This document shows, one piece after another, positions 8,708-18,178 of a DNA stretch of 64,000 nucleotides. The stretch lies in contig NZ_JAGPYN010000002.1 in assembly GCF_018069805.1 (NCBI RefSeq), positions 186,001 through 250,000 of the forward strand. Direction: 5' to 3'. The notes under the pieces were generated by a model that saw only the letters and a list, made by a program, of their open reading frames with translations, made no database searches and was not told the DNA's origin. The position numbers and the translations under genes were made by a program. The stretch is from Pseudoalteromonas ostreae (GTDB taxonomy: Bacteria > Pseudomonadota > Gammaproteobacteria > Enterobacterales > Alteromonadaceae). The first letter of the stretch is position 1; every line of letters starts with the position of its first letter.

Positions 8708-10648
8708 TTAACGATTTAATCGGTTTTCGATTAGTTCATCAACCACACTTGGATCTGCAAGTGTTGAGGTATCACCTAATTGCTCGTGCTCATTTGCAGC
8801 GATCTTACGTAAAATACGACGCATGATCTTACCTGAGCGGGTTTTAGGTAAACCTGGTGACCATTGGATCATATCTGGTGAAGCTATTGGGCTAAGCTCT
8901 TTACGAACCCAATTACGAACCTCTTTGGTTAATTCGTCACTGACCGTTACACCTTCGTTTGGCGTAAGGTAAACATAAATACCTTGGCCTTTAATATCGT
9001 GCGGGTAACCTACTACAGCAGCTTCGGCAACCGCAGGGTGAGCAACCAGTGCACTTTCAATCTCAGCAGTACCTAAGCGATGCCCTGATACGTTTAATAC
9101 GTCATCAACACGGCCGGTGATCCAGTAGTAACCATCTTCATCACGGCGGCAACCGTCTCCAGTAAAGTACACACCAGGATAAGCTGAGAAGTAAGTTTGT
9201 TCAAAACGTTCATGATCGCCATAAACTGTACGAGCTTGTGATGGCCAGCTATCAAGAATAACTAAATTACCATCAACTGCGCCTTCCAGAGTGCTACCTT
9301 CAGCATCAAATAATGCTGGCGCAATACCAAAGAATGGACGGGTTGCAGAACCTGGTTTCATATCAATTGCACCTGGTAAAGGTGTGATCATGATGCCACC
9401 CGTTTCTGTTTGCCACCAGGTATCGACAATTGGGCAGTTACCCTTACCGATGCTTTCGTAATACCACGTCCATGCTTCTGGATTGATAGGCTCACCCACC
9501 GAGCCCAAAATACGTAGGCTATCGCGGTTTGAAGTCGCGGTTGGTTCATCGCCTTTAGCCATTAGAGCACGAATAGCCGTTGGCGCTGTGTATAAAATTG
9601 TAACGTTATGCTTATCAACTACTTCACCCATACGTCCTGCGCTTGGGTAAGTGGGTACACCTTCAAATAAGACTTGTGTACAACCATTAACTAATGGGCC
9701 ATAAGCGATGTAACTGTGACCTGTGATCCAGCCCACATCGGCGCTACACCAAAAAATATCATCTTCTTTTAGGTCAAACACATATTCGTGAGTCATCGAT
9801 GCATACACTAAATAACCACCAGTCGTATGAACCACCCCTTTAGGCTGACCTGTTGAACCTGAAGTGTAAAGAATGAAGAGTGGATCTTCTGCATTCATCG
9901 GTTCTGGTGCACAGTCTGGGGCTTGATCAGCAACTAAATCATGCCACCATACATCATGTTCATGCCATTGTACGTCGCCACCAGTTAGCTGATGTACAAC
10001 AACGTGTTCAATGGTAGTAACCGACTGTTGTGCTACAGCTTCATCAACATTTGCTTTAAGTGGCACTGTATTGCCTGCACGACGCCCTTCATCTGAGGTA
10101 ATAACAATTTTAGCGCCAGAATCCTTAATACGATCAGCAATTGCTGATGGTGAGAAACCACCAAAGACCACTGAGTGAATTGCACCTAAACGCGCACATG
10201 CTTGCATTGCATAAACAGCTTGCGGTGACATAGGCATGTAAATAGCAATGCGATCGCCTTTTTTCACACCGAGCTTTTTTAAACCGTTGGCAAATTTTGC
10301 CACTTCGTCATGCAGTTGTTGATAAGAAATGTGTTCACTTTGGGAAGGATCGTCACCTTCCCAGATCAATGCCGTTTTATCTGCTTTAGTTACCAAGTGG
10401 CGGTCGATACAGTTATACGAAGCATTAAGTTCGCCATCTTCATACCATTTAATACTGATATGGCCTTTATCAAAAGAGGTATTTTTTACTTTAGTAAAAG
10501 GTGTTGACCAATCGAGACGCTTACCGTGCTCCGCCCAAAAACCTTCAGGGTTATCAATAGATTGCTTGTAAAGTGTGTTATATTTATCGTTATCAACTAA
10601 GGCTGCATTCTTGATATGTGCAGGAACTGGATAGATACTTTGTGACAT
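8708..10648 (-). CDS. acs: Acetyl-CoA synthetase (AMP-forming)
   Basis: This 646-residue enzyme converts acetate, ATP and CoA to acetyl-CoA and is used to scavenge acetate. The AMP-binding signature [12 protein letters not shown] (about 265-276), the WWQTETGG block (about 410) and the C-terminal [11 protein letters not shown] motif, whose Lys is the usual acetylation control site, are all present. I chose the ATG at 10648 (MSQSIYPVP) because GGAGA lies just upstream and the length then matches the family; the frame is open to 10696. The divergent promoter region holds repeated TTAGAC/CTTAGT elements. Confidence 0.97.
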   Translation of the reverse strand: MSQSIYPVPAHIKNAALVDNDKYNTLYKQSIDNPEGFWAEHGKRLDWSTPFTKVKNTSFDKGHISIKWYEDGELNASYNCIDRHLVTKADKTALIWEGDDPSQSEHISYQQLHDEVAKFANGLKKLGVKKGDRIAIYMPMSPQAVYAMQACARLGAIHSVVFGGFSPSAIADRIKDSGAKIVITSDEGRRAGNTVPLKANVDEAVAQQSVTTIEHVVVHQLTGGDVQWHEHDVWWHDLVADQAPDCAPEPMNAEDPLFILYTSGSTGQPKGVVHTTGGYLVYASMTHEYVFDLKEDDIFWCSADVGWITGHSYIAYGPLVNGCTQVLFEGVPTYPSAGRMGEVVDKHNVTILYTAPTAIRALMAKGDEPTATSNRDSLRILGSVGEPINPEAWTWYYESIGKGNCPIVDTWWQTETGGIMITPLPGAIDMKPGSATRPFFGIAPALFDAEGSTLEGAVDGNLVILDSWPSQARTVYGDHERFEQTYFSAYPGVYFTGDGCRRDEDGYYWITGRVDDVLNVSGHRLGTAEIESALVAHPAVAEAAVVGYPHDIKGQGIYVYLTPNEGVTVSDELTKEVRNWVRKELSPIASPDMIQWSPGLPKTRSGKIMRRILRKIAANEHEQLGDTSTLADPSVVDELIENRLNR

Positions 10649-10950
10649 AGTCGTCTCCATTTTAATTACTTGCCTAAGGCCTATCTTAAGGATCACCCAG
10701 CATAGCGGGCGAAAGTATTAGACCTTAGTTGTATTATCTTTGATTTATTTCACTGTATGCTCTAATTGTTTTAAATTTCATCATTTTACACTATTAAACA
10801 CAATACTAATGATATGTTTAGACTAAGACAGCAAACTTACTACCTTAGTCTAATAGACCAATAGGTAATTGAGTGAAAAGCCTACTTAATCAAAAGTGGT
10901 ATCACAACACAAGTATAATGCAACAAGCAGCCCCGAATAGGACTTTGACT
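10649..10950. promoter_or_regulatory. acs / porin divergent promoter region with inverted repeat
   Basis: This region holds a perfect 10-bp inverted repeat, TTAGACTAAG (10818-10827) and CTTAGTCTAA (10844-10853), with a 16-base spacer. A related TTAGACCTTAGTTGTA lies at 10718-10733. The shared TTAGAC/CTTAGT core, present three times between two oppositely oriented genes, is a good operator candidate for the adjacent CrbR-like regulator. Binding is inferred. Confidence 0.55.
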
Positions 10951-12114
10951 ATGACAACAAAATCAACAGTATTAAAAACACTTACTGCCACTGCCGTATT
11001 GTGCGCGCTTTCAGCTACAGCACAAGCCGCAACCATCGGTGGCACTGATGTGACTTATGGCGGTTATATAAAACTCGATGCGATGTGGAGTGATTATTCA
11101 GCTGGTGCGCCTGCAGGAACAAATGTAGGGCGTGACTTTTATGTACCAAGTACATTAACAGTCGGTGTCGACAACAACTCTGATGCTGTATTTGATATGC
11201 ACGCACGTCAGTCTCGTTTTAATTTTGGCACATCAACACTCCTCGACAATGGTAAAACCATAAGTAGTAAAATCGAAATAGATTTTCTAGCGTCTGCTAC
11301 TGGCGGTAATGAACGCGTGTCTAACTCATACGCGCCACGTATTCGCCACGCATTTATTTCTTACGACAGCTGGTTATTTGGTCAAACATGGTCAAACTTC
11401 CAAAATGTTGGTGCACTACCTGAAACTCTTGATTTTGTAGGTCCAGCTGAAGGCACGGTATTTGTTCGTCAAGCACAAGTTAAATACACAACCGGCGCAT
11501 GGTCTTTCTCACTAGAAAACCCTGAAAGTACAATTACAACTTCAAATGGTATGGCTGTAACCGATGATGCATCATTACCGGATTTTACGGCACGTTACAC
11601 GCATGCAGCTGATTGGGGTAACTTAGTGGTTGCAGCGCTTGCTCGCCAACTTACTTATAAAGTGGGCGGCCTTGACGCTGATGAAACATCAATTGGCATT
11701 AGTGCATCTGGTATGTTTAAAGTTGGCCAAGACAACGTTAAATTTATGCTTACCCAGGGTAAAGGCTTAGGTCGTTACGTTGGCTTAAATGTTGCTCATG
11801 GTGCAGTGCTTAATGGTGATGAGCTTGATGCAATTGACTCTACATCAGGGTTTATTGCTTACCAGCACAATTGGAATAACCAATGGCGCTCAACATTCCT
11901 TTACTCATTTTTCTCAGCAGATAATAACACTGATTTGCTTACGATTACAGGTGACCCAACTGAATCTAGCCAAAGCTATAGCGCTAACATTTTATACTCA
12001 CCAGTTAAACGTTTAACGTTTGGTGCTGAGTTAAAGCATGCAGAACGCGAAACTGAAAGTGGTGTTGATGGTGATTTGGACCGCCTGCAGCTCTCTGTTA
12101 AGTACGCGTTCTAA
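10951..12114 (+). CDS. DcaP-like outer-membrane porin
   Basis: This 387-residue trimeric-porin-like protein has a signal peptide ending ATAQA (about residue 26), then YGGYIKLDAMW and a series of amphipathic beta strands ending in a C-terminal LQLSVKYAF with terminal Phe. DcaP-type porins take up dicarboxylates and other small acids. The ATG at 10951 starts the signal peptide and has GGA upstream; the open frame begins earlier, at 10873. It is divergent from acs, so a role in carboxylate uptake under the same control is plausible. A strong terminator follows. Confidence 0.85.
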   Translation: MTTKSTVLKTLTATAVLCALSATAQAATIGGTDVTYGGYIKLDAMWSDYSAGAPAGTNVGRDFYVPSTLTVGVDNNSDAVFDMHARQSRFNFGTSTLLDNGKTISSKIEIDFLASATGGNERVSNSYAPRIRHAFISYDSWLFGQTWSNFQNVGALPETLDFVGPAEGTVFVRQAQVKYTTGAWSFSLENPESTITTSNGMAVTDDASLPDFTARYTHAADWGNLVVAALARQLTYKVGGLDADETSIGISASGMFKVGQDNVKFMLTQGKGLGRYVGLNVAHGAVLNGDELDAIDSTSGFIAYQHNWNNQWRSTFLYSFFSADNNTDLLTITGDPTESSQSYSANILYSPVKRLTFGAELKHAERETESGVDGDLDRLQLSVKYAF

Positions 12115-12142
12115 GCTAACAATAAAATTACATTACTCCCTC

Positions 12143-12160
12143 AAGCGGCCAAGGCCGCTT
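12143..12160 (+). terminator. Terminator of the DcaP-like porin gene
   Basis: An 8-bp perfect GC-rich stem (AAGCGGCC/GGCCGCTT) with a 2-base spacer is followed directly by a T run, 28 bases after the stop codon. Confidence 0.85.
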
Positions 12161-12210
12161 TTTTATTGCCCCGAATCAAACTCTTTATCAATTCAAGTGC
12201 AACAACCAAT

Positions 12211-12230
12211 TGCAAATAGTTACCATTTAG
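12211..12230 (+). promoter_or_regulatory. Weak Fur-box-like site
   Basis: TGCAAATAGTTACCATTTAG lies 41 bases before the siderophore receptor start. It has the AAAT...ATTT symmetry of marine gammaproteobacterial Fur sites but matches only about half of the 19-bp GATAATGATAATCATTATC consensus. The receptor type supports iron control more than the sequence does. Confidence 0.4.
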
Positions 12231-12270
12231 ATTAGTTTGTGTGCTTATTTTTAATTTTATGGAATATCAC

Positions 12271-14385
12271 ATGTCTGCCCCGCAGTTTTTACGCTTATCT
12301 AAATTAGCCGTTTTCACATCTATTGCACTAACTGGTTTAGCTCACGCAACCGAAGAGAATAACAACAATGAATCCTTTGAAAAGATAGCGGTGTATGGAC
12401 AACACTATAAAAATTACATTACCGAAGATGCTCAGTCAGCAACAAAATTGGGCTTAACCATCAAAGAAACGCCGCAGTCGATCTCAGTTATATCACGCGC
12501 CTTAATGGACGATTTTTCTCTCGATGATATAAATGCAGTTTTAGAAGCAACCCCCGGTGTCACCGTTGAACAAATAGAAACAGATCGCACCTATTTTAAA
12601 GCCCGTGGTTTTGAGATTACTAACTTCCAAGTAAACGGTATGGGCACCCCGCAAGATAACGGCTCAATTCAAGGTACACTTGATACCTCTATTTTTGAAA
12701 GCGTCGAAGTTGTTCGCGGTGCAAATGGTTTGATGACAGGCGCAGGCAACCCCTCTGCAACCGTTAACATGGTGCTTAAAAAGCCCACTTACCAAACTAA
12801 AGTCAGTGCTTCTGCATCTCACGGCTCATGGAATAACAAACGCTTGGATTTAGATGCCTCAACGGCGTTAACTGAAAACCACGCCGTTCGTGTTGCGTTT
12901 ACTAAACAAAAAACAGATTCATACCTAGATCGCTACAAGCAAGATAAAACGATTTATTACCTTGCCTATGAAGGCCAGCTGACCGACAGTACTATTTTAT
13001 CGGTAAACTATGTAAATCAGCAAAAAGATGCAGATAGCCCTCTTTGGGGTGCATTACCGCTCTTTTATACAGATGGTAGTGCAACAAATTATGATTCTTC
13101 TACCAGCACTGCATCTGATTGGTCATACTGGAATAACACCACTGAACAAGTTTTTCTCTCTGTTGAGCAAAGCATCACTAATAGCTGGTTTATCAAAGCA
13201 AATTATGCGCATTTAGTGAATGAGCAAGATTCTGAGTTATTTTACGTATATAAAACGCCAAATAAAGAAACTGAACTGGGTTTAATCGGGCTGGCTAGTG
13301 AGTATGACCACAAAGATACACATGACATTTTTGACCTCTATGCAGCCGGTAAGTTTGACCTATTTGGCCAAGAACATGATCTTTCATTCGGTATAAATCA
13401 AGCTGACATGAGCAATAAAGACAAATCTTTATCTGACAATATTAATGGCTACCCAGTTATGCCATCTATTGTTGATTGGAATGGCACTGCTCCCACTCCC
13501 ACCTTTACTGATGGCTTAAAAACAGTTGATGTAAATAATAAGCAACGTTCTGCTTATATTTCTACGCGTATTCGCGCTAGCAACTCACTCAGTTTATTAG
13601 CCGGCGTTAGCCAAGTTAACTGGCAGTCTAAAGGTATGTCGTATGGTGTTGCCAAAGATAAAAAAGCGGATAAAACCATTCCTTATTTTGGTACTGTGTA
13701 CGATATTAACGATAATCTAGCAGCGTATGCCAGCTACACAGAAACATTTGTGCCGCAAACTGAGCGAGATATCAATGGTGATTACCTTGATCCAATCACA
13801 GGTAAAAGCAGTGAAATAGGCGTAAAAGCACAATTATTAGATAATAACCTGTTTGTTACCCTTGCTTATTTTGATGCTAAGCAAGTTGGCCTTGCGGTTG
13901 CAATTCCAGGCTCATCTCCAGATGATAGCCGTTTCTATAGCGCTGACGGTATAAACAGTGATGGTTTTGAAGTGGAGCTTAGCGGTAAAATTACTGAAAC
14001 CCTCAGTACTAGTTTTAGTTATAGCACCATCAATATTGATGGTGATGAGCTTGTTAAGAATTATACCCCTAAAAACCAGTATAAACTTGCCATCACTCAT
14101 AAAGAGCCTGAAATTGAAGGGCTCACGCTTGGCTTAAATTACCGCTGGCAAGATGACACGAAACGTATTCAGCCAATTACCGGACTAGGTGTCATACCGG
14201 TTACAAAACAAGATGCATTCGGTATCTTAAACCTGATGGCTACTTACAATATTACGGATAATGTAGGTATCTCTCTCAATATAAATAACGTCACCAATGA
14301 AAAATACATCCAAAGCCTATTCTGGTCTCAAGGCTATTACGGTGCCCCACGTAATTACGCGATTTCAATTAACTGGCAGTTATAA
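12271..14385 (+). CDS. TonB-dependent siderophore receptor
   Basis: This 704-residue outer-membrane receptor has a signal peptide ending GLAHA (about 28), a plug domain (about 50-170; KETPQSISVISRALMDD, EATPGVTVE, ARGFEI, VEVVRGANGLMTGAGNPSATVN) and a barrel ending RNYAISINWQL. The plug blocks are those of the ferric-siderophore receptor family (FhuE/FpvA type). The ATG at 12271 has GGAA seven bases upstream; the longer frame from 12241 lacks a ribosome site. No synthesis or inner-membrane transport genes are nearby, so it may take up a siderophore made by other bacteria. Confidence 0.92.
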   Translation: MSAPQFLRLSKLAVFTSIALTGLAHATEENNNNESFEKIAVYGQHYKNYITEDAQSATKLGLTIKETPQSISVISRALMDDFSLDDINAVLEATPGVTVEQIETDRTYFKARGFEITNFQVNGMGTPQDNGSIQGTLDTSIFESVEVVRGANGLMTGAGNPSATVNMVLKKPTYQTKVSASASHGSWNNKRLDLDASTALTENHAVRVAFTKQKTDSYLDRYKQDKTIYYLAYEGQLTDSTILSVNYVNQQKDADSPLWGALPLFYTDGSATNYDSSTSTASDWSYWNNTTEQVFLSVEQSITNSWFIKANYAHLVNEQDSELFYVYKTPNKETELGLIGLASEYDHKDTHDIFDLYAAGKFDLFGQEHDLSFGINQADMSNKDKSLSDNINGYPVMPSIVDWNGTAPTPTFTDGLKTVDVNNKQRSAYISTRIRASNSLSLLAGVSQVNWQSKGMSYGVAKDKKADKTIPYFGTVYDINDNLAAYASYTETFVPQTERDINGDYLDPITGKSSEIGVKAQLLDNNLFVTLAYFDAKQVGLAVAIPGSSPDDSRFYSADGINSDGFEVELSGKITETLSTSFSYSTINIDGDELVKNYTPKNQYKLAITHKEPEIEGLTLGLNYRWQDDTKRIQPITGLGVIPVTKQDAFGILNLMATYNITDNVGISLNINNVTNEKYIQSLFWSQGYYGAPRNYAISINWQL

Positions 14386-14410
14386 CTCGCCAACAAAAAT
14401 ACAAACACAT

Positions 14411-14444
14411 TGAGTAGGGGGAGGCTTATGCCTCATCCTACTCA
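14411..14444 (+). terminator. Terminator of the siderophore receptor gene
   Basis: A long hairpin (TGAGTAGG...CCTACTCA outer stem, GAGGC/GCCTC inner stem, TTAT loop) is followed by CTTTTT, 25 bases beyond the stop codon. Confidence 0.75.
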
Positions 14445-14697
14445 CTTTTTCCATTGAATATAAACCAAGCCTTCAAACTATTAGTTTGGCATCGCTACAC
14501 TCGATAATGAGCTTAAGAAAGTCGGCTTGGTTTTATCCTACACACCATTACTGGCTTTCATCGGCCTAGGCTTGCTCGCTACTATTAGGTCACCTGCCAG
14601 CTTCGCTGGGCAAACAGAAAAGCCAAACTACATTGCGGCAGCTTGGCTTTTTAAATCAACCCTAAGCGTCTAATGAGTTAAACGTTAGAAGCTGTTT
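14445..14697. other. Hairpin-rich noncoding gap
   Basis: No supportable gene. The gap holds AACCAAGCC with its inverted copy GGCTTGGTT (about 14463 and 14526), a small GC hairpin TGCCAGC-TTC-GCTGGGCA (14594-14612) and the yajQ terminator. One plus frame encodes about 50 hydrophobic residues but has no start or ribosome site. Confidence 0.4.
14618..14651 (-). terminator. Terminator of yajQ
   Basis: AAAAGCCAA (14618-14626) pairs with TTGGCTTTT (14643-14651), giving a T run on the minus strand, about 47 bases after the yajQ stop. Confidence 0.65.
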
Positions 14698-15180
14698 TTA
14701 GTCACGAAAATTTTTAAACTGGAACGGTTGCCCTAAGTCGGCACTGCGTACTACTTGCATGGCTTCTTGTAGGTCATCACGTTTTTTACCCGTGACACGT
14801 ACTTCTTCGCCTTGGATCGCGGCTTGTACTTTTACTTTAGAATCTTTAATGGCTTTAACTACTTTTTTAGCCATATCCTTTTCGATACCTTGCTTTAGTG
14901 CAACATTACGGTAAACATTTTTTCCCGCACGTGAAATATCTTGCAGCTCTAAACTTGATACGTCCATACCGCGTTTTGATATTTTGCTCGCTAAAATATC
15001 AAACAACTGCATAACCTGTGAATCAGCTTCTGCTTTTAGTTTAATGGTTTTATCATTAAGCTCTATTGACGCATCAACGCCTCTAAAATCAAAGCGAGTT
15101 TCTAGCTCACGGTTGGCATTATCAACAGCATTTTTTGCTTCGTTCATTTCGACTTCCGAAACAATGTCAAATGAAGGCAT
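14698..15180 (-). CDS. yajQ: YajQ-family nucleotide-binding protein
   Basis: This 160-residue YajQ/DUF520 protein begins [10 protein letters not shown] and contains the conserved [12 protein letters not shown] block and the C-terminal [15 protein letters not shown] and [12 protein letters not shown] segments. The fold is two linked ferredoxin-like domains. Family members bind nucleotides, and some bind cyclic di-GMP and act as transcription co-factors; the E. coli protein was first noted for tRNA/GTP binding. It is a single gene with its own terminator. Confidence 0.93.
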   Translation of the reverse strand: MPSFDIVSEVEMNEAKNAVDNANRELETRFDFRGVDASIELNDKTIKLKAEADSQVMQLFDILASKISKRGMDVSSLELQDISRAGKNVYRNVALKQGIEKDMAKKVVKAIKDSKVKVQAAIQGEEVRVTGKKRDDLQEAMQVVRSADLGQPFQFKNFRD

Positions 15181-15341
15181 AAGTCTCTCCTAGCAAGGTA
15201 TTTTTAATTCAAATTTATATTGTCGATAATTATACTATATAAATTTTATAAATCTTTACACTTTTCTATGCTTTGTTCAGCTATGATACGAAATTTGTTT
15301 GATATACTGTGGCTCTATTTTTAAACGATTTAGGATTTTTC

Positions 15342-15695
15342 GTGACTCGGCGTGTTTATCAAACTCTATTTTTAATCAGTATTCTGGTATTTACCTTTTT
15401 GTTTGCCCGCGATTTTAGGGGCGTTGGGGTATCGTCATTGCCTCACATGGATAAGTTAGTGCATTTTACTATTTTCTTTGTTCTAGCAGCTGTGATGGTC
15501 AGAGCATTCAAGCTACCAGTATTCGTTCACCTCGTGTTATTAGCATTTTATGGCATTGCTATTGAGCTAATGCAAAGTACAATCCCTTATCGTAGCGCCT
15601 CTGTTGCTGATGTTGTTGCTGACTTTTCTGGGGCTGCTAGTTTCTTTTTGTTGTTCGGTATTTATTCTCGTTTTAAAAAGAATCAAAATGGCTAA
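15342..15695 (+). CDS. VanZ-like membrane protein
   Basis: This 117-residue protein has four hydrophobic segments and the VanZ-family signature HMDKLVHFTIFF (about 39-50), then GIAIELMQ and RSASVADVVADFSGA. The GTG at 15342 is preferred because TAGGA lies seven bases upstream; the same frame opens at 15309. Its stop overlaps the ATG of panE by eight bases, so the two are translated together. VanZ-like proteins outside glycopeptide resistance clusters have no settled function. Confidence 0.8.
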   Translation: MTRRVYQTLFLISILVFTFLFARDFRGVGVSSLPHMDKLVHFTIFFVLAAVMVRAFKLPVFVHLVLLAFYGIAIELMQSTIPYRSASVADVVADFSGAASFFLLFGIYSRFKKNQNG

Positions 15696-16590
15696 TATAA
15701 TCGTCGTTGGCGATGGTGCCATTGGGCTGCTCTATAGCCATTATTTGAGTCAACAGCACAAGATTACCTTACTTACCAAACATGCTATTGACGAACCTCG
15801 TTTTTATCAACAAGCAAACGCGCCAAAACAAGCAATTAATTGCCAACTGACAAATCTGGCTCAATTATCCGAGCACGGCCAAGTCGATGTTGTTATTTTT
15901 ACTGTTAAAGCATATCAAGTTGCCACCGCATTTAGGCAACTAAAGCCTTTTTTAAGCGCTCAATGCCAATTGATTTTATCTCACAATGGCATGGGTAATG
16001 TAGATGAAATAAATAGCGAACTTACAAAACAACAAGGACTATACTTTTTAACAACACGTTTAGCGGGCTACAAAGATACACCTTTTAGTGTGTTGCATAC
16101 TGGTATCGGGAGCAGCATTTTAGGTGATTGTAACCAGCAAGCAAAAACACAACTCGCTGAAGTTAAAAATCTACTAAACGCTATTCCTGAATTAACAACC
16201 ACAAATAATATACAGCAACTACGCTTTGAAAAATTACTCGTTAATATTGCTATTAATCCACTCAGTGCGCTGCACAATGTGAACAATGGCGCTCTGACTG
16301 CACCACAGTTTAGCGGCATAATTTTAAATATCTTAAACGAAGCCTGTACCGTAGCAAATAAACTAGGTATTAATGTGCGACTTGCTGAAGCATTGGCGAA
16401 CGCCTATCAAGTGATGAGTGATACCAAAAAAAATTACTCATCAATGCATCAAGATATCGCCCATAATCGCATCACAGAAATTGATGCTATGTGCGGTTAT
16501 ATTTGCCAAAAAGGTAATCAACTCGGTATTAATACCCCTCACAATCAATCTTTACTCGATGCTATCAAACATAAAAAAAGCGCGATTTAA
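15688..16590 (+). CDS. panE: 2-dehydropantoate 2-reductase (ketopantoate reductase)
   Basis: This 300-residue enzyme reduces ketopantoate to pantoate with NADPH in pantothenate and CoA synthesis. It starts MANIIVVGDGAIG with the GxGxxG nucleotide motif, has FTVKAYQ (about 67-73) and the EKLLVNIAINPLSAL block (about 174-188) whose Lys is catalytic. The ATG at 15688 overlaps the vanZ-like stop. coaD and panP, also for CoA synthesis, lie in the window but not in the same transcript. Confidence 0.88.
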   Translation: MANIIVVGDGAIGLLYSHYLSQQHKITLLTKHAIDEPRFYQQANAPKQAINCQLTNLAQLSEHGQVDVVIFTVKAYQVATAFRQLKPFLSAQCQLILSHNGMGNVDEINSELTKQQGLYFLTTRLAGYKDTPFSVLHTGIGSSILGDCNQQAKTQLAEVKNLLNAIPELTTTNNIQQLRFEKLLVNIAINPLSALHNVNNGALTAPQFSGIILNILNEACTVANKLGINVRLAEALANAYQVMSDTKKNYSSMHQDIAHNRITEIDAMCGYICQKGNQLGINTPHNQSLLDAIKHKKSAI

Positions 16591-16599
16591 CTCGCGCTT
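16578..16599 (-). terminator. Terminator of thiI
   Basis: A perfect 8-bp stem AAGCGCGA/TCGCGCTT overlaps the panE stop codon. On the minus strand it is followed by a 7-T run, so it mainly ends thiI transcription. Confidence 0.75.
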
Positions 16600-16619
16600 G
16601 TTATTAGTAGCCATCAAGC

Positions 16620-18077
16620 TTACGGGCGATAAACCTTAACATTGGCAAAGCCATTGTCATGTAAAATAAGCGCCTGTAGCTGACTCATTACACCTTTAGC
16701 ACAATATAAGTAGTAGTCTTTGTCTTGTGGCAAATCACCAAACTTAGTTGCAAGACGGAAAAACGGTAAGTGCACGACCTCAATCCCCTCAATTTCAAGC
16801 GGGTTGGCGTCTTCTTCTTCCGGCGAGCGAATATCCACAACCACAGCATCAGCAGGTAAATCAGAAACTGACTCGGCCTCTTTTAACTCTTGTTTAGCTT
16901 CAACGTCAATGTCACGAATATCCATAATACGTGCGTTTTCAATAACAGTATTGAGCACATCAAAATCAAACTTTTGCTCTTCAGCTTCTACTACGGCAAT
17001 TTTAGCTTTAACGGTAGGCTTTTTAGAAATCACACCACAGTATTCCGGCATAGTTTCAGCCATTTCTGCGGTGCCGATTTTACGAGCGATGTTTATAATT
17101 TCTTGCTTATCATGTTGGATCAGCGGGCGTAATATAAGCGTTTCGGTAACACGGTCAATCACACTTAAATTGGCTAATGTTTGACTTGAAACTTGGCCTA
17201 GACTCTCACCGGTAACAAGCGCTTGAATACCCATTTTTTCAGCTATCTGGCTGCCTGCACGCATCATCATGCGTTTTAAAATCACACCCATTTGGCTGTT
17301 TTCAACATTTTCTAAGATTTCAGCAACAACAGGTTCAAAGTCTACACTGATAAATTTAACTTTATGGGTTGAGCTAAACTGCTTCCAAATATAATAACTG
17401 GCTTGTTTAACGCCGATTTCGTGCGCAGCACCACCTAGATTAAAGAACAAAAAGTGAGTACGAGCGCCTTTACGGATCATTTGATAGCTGGCAACACCGG
17501 AGTCAAATCCACCGGACATTAACGACAATACATCTTCTTGGGTTGGTAGTGGGAAACCAGCCATACCATGATGGGTATGCGTTACGATATACGCTTTATC
17601 ATCTTTAATTTCGAGACGAATAGTTACTTCAGGGTTTTTCAATCTGACGCTGGCACCATCTACGTGCTGATTTAACCCCCCCCCCACATAACGCTCTACA
17701 TCGGTAGAGGTAAAATCATGCTTGCCTTGGCGTTTACAACGCACGCAGAATGTTTTGCCTACTACGGTTGGGCCAACCATATCTAGCGCCTTTTCGTAAA
17801 TATCGTGTAGGTTTTCGTAGTTAGTTTCGGTCACTTCGATAAACTGCACGATACCGGGGATCCGCTGTAAGCCATCAATAAAATCAACACGCATTTGCGC
17901 ATCATCTGATTTAGTTAGGACAGATATATTGTCCCAGTTATTTTGTACTTGTACTTTTTCGTCAAGCTTGCGTAACACAATTTTAATGTTGTTTTCTAAC
18001 AACTTAGTAAAACGTTTGCGCACAGAACGGCTTTTAATGGCTATTTCAGGATGGAGTTTGACGATAAATTTAAGCAT
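16620..18077 (-). CDS. thiI: tRNA uridine 4-sulfurtransferase with rhodanese domain
   Basis: ThiI makes 4-thiouridine at tRNA position 8 and also passes sulfur to thiamin thiazole synthesis. The 485-residue protein has a THUMP region (about 60-165), the PP-loop SGGFDSGVASY (about 189-199), the TMPEYCGVISKKPT block with Cys (about 344) and a C-terminal rhodanese domain (about 390-485) with catalytic Cys in YLYCAKG (about 458). The codons for VGGG at about residues 131-134 form a run of ten G (17676-17685 on the plus strand as C), a possible slippage site; the frame is intact here. Confidence 0.96.
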   Translation of the reverse strand: MLKFIVKLHPEIAIKSRSVRKRFTKLLENNIKIVLRKLDEKVQVQNNWDNISVLTKSDDAQMRVDFIDGLQRIPGIVQFIEVTETNYENLHDIYEKALDMVGPTVVGKTFCVRCKRQGKHDFTSTDVERYVGGGLNQHVDGASVRLKNPEVTIRLEIKDDKAYIVTHTHHGMAGFPLPTQEDVLSLMSGGFDSGVASYQMIRKGARTHFLFFNLGGAAHEIGVKQASYYIWKQFSSTHKVKFISVDFEPVVAEILENVENSQMGVILKRMMMRAGSQIAEKMGIQALVTGESLGQVSSQTLANLSVIDRVTETLILRPLIQHDKQEIINIARKIGTAEMAETMPEYCGVISKKPTVKAKIAVVEAEEQKFDFDVLNTVIENARIMDIRDIDVEAKQELKEAESVSDLPADAVVVDIRSPEEEDANPLEIEGIEVVHLPFFRLATKFGDLPQDKDYYLYCAKGVMSQLQALILHDNGFANVKVYRP

Positions 18078-18178
18078 AGTTTACTCGTTAGACAATATTT
18101 AGGATTCACGCACCCACGTGTTGGGCGCGCGATTATAGCAAAAATCTAACGTCTAGGAAATAAACAAAAACCCAACAC

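Noticed and set aside
14510..14674. About 50 hydrophobic codons in one plus frame
   Set aside because: There is no start codon with a ribosome site, it overlaps the yajQ terminator, and it is not followed by a conserved tail.
16720..17184. 154-residue plus-strand open frame
   Set aside because: It is antisense to thiI and Ser/Thr-rich in the way shadow frames of conserved genes usually are.
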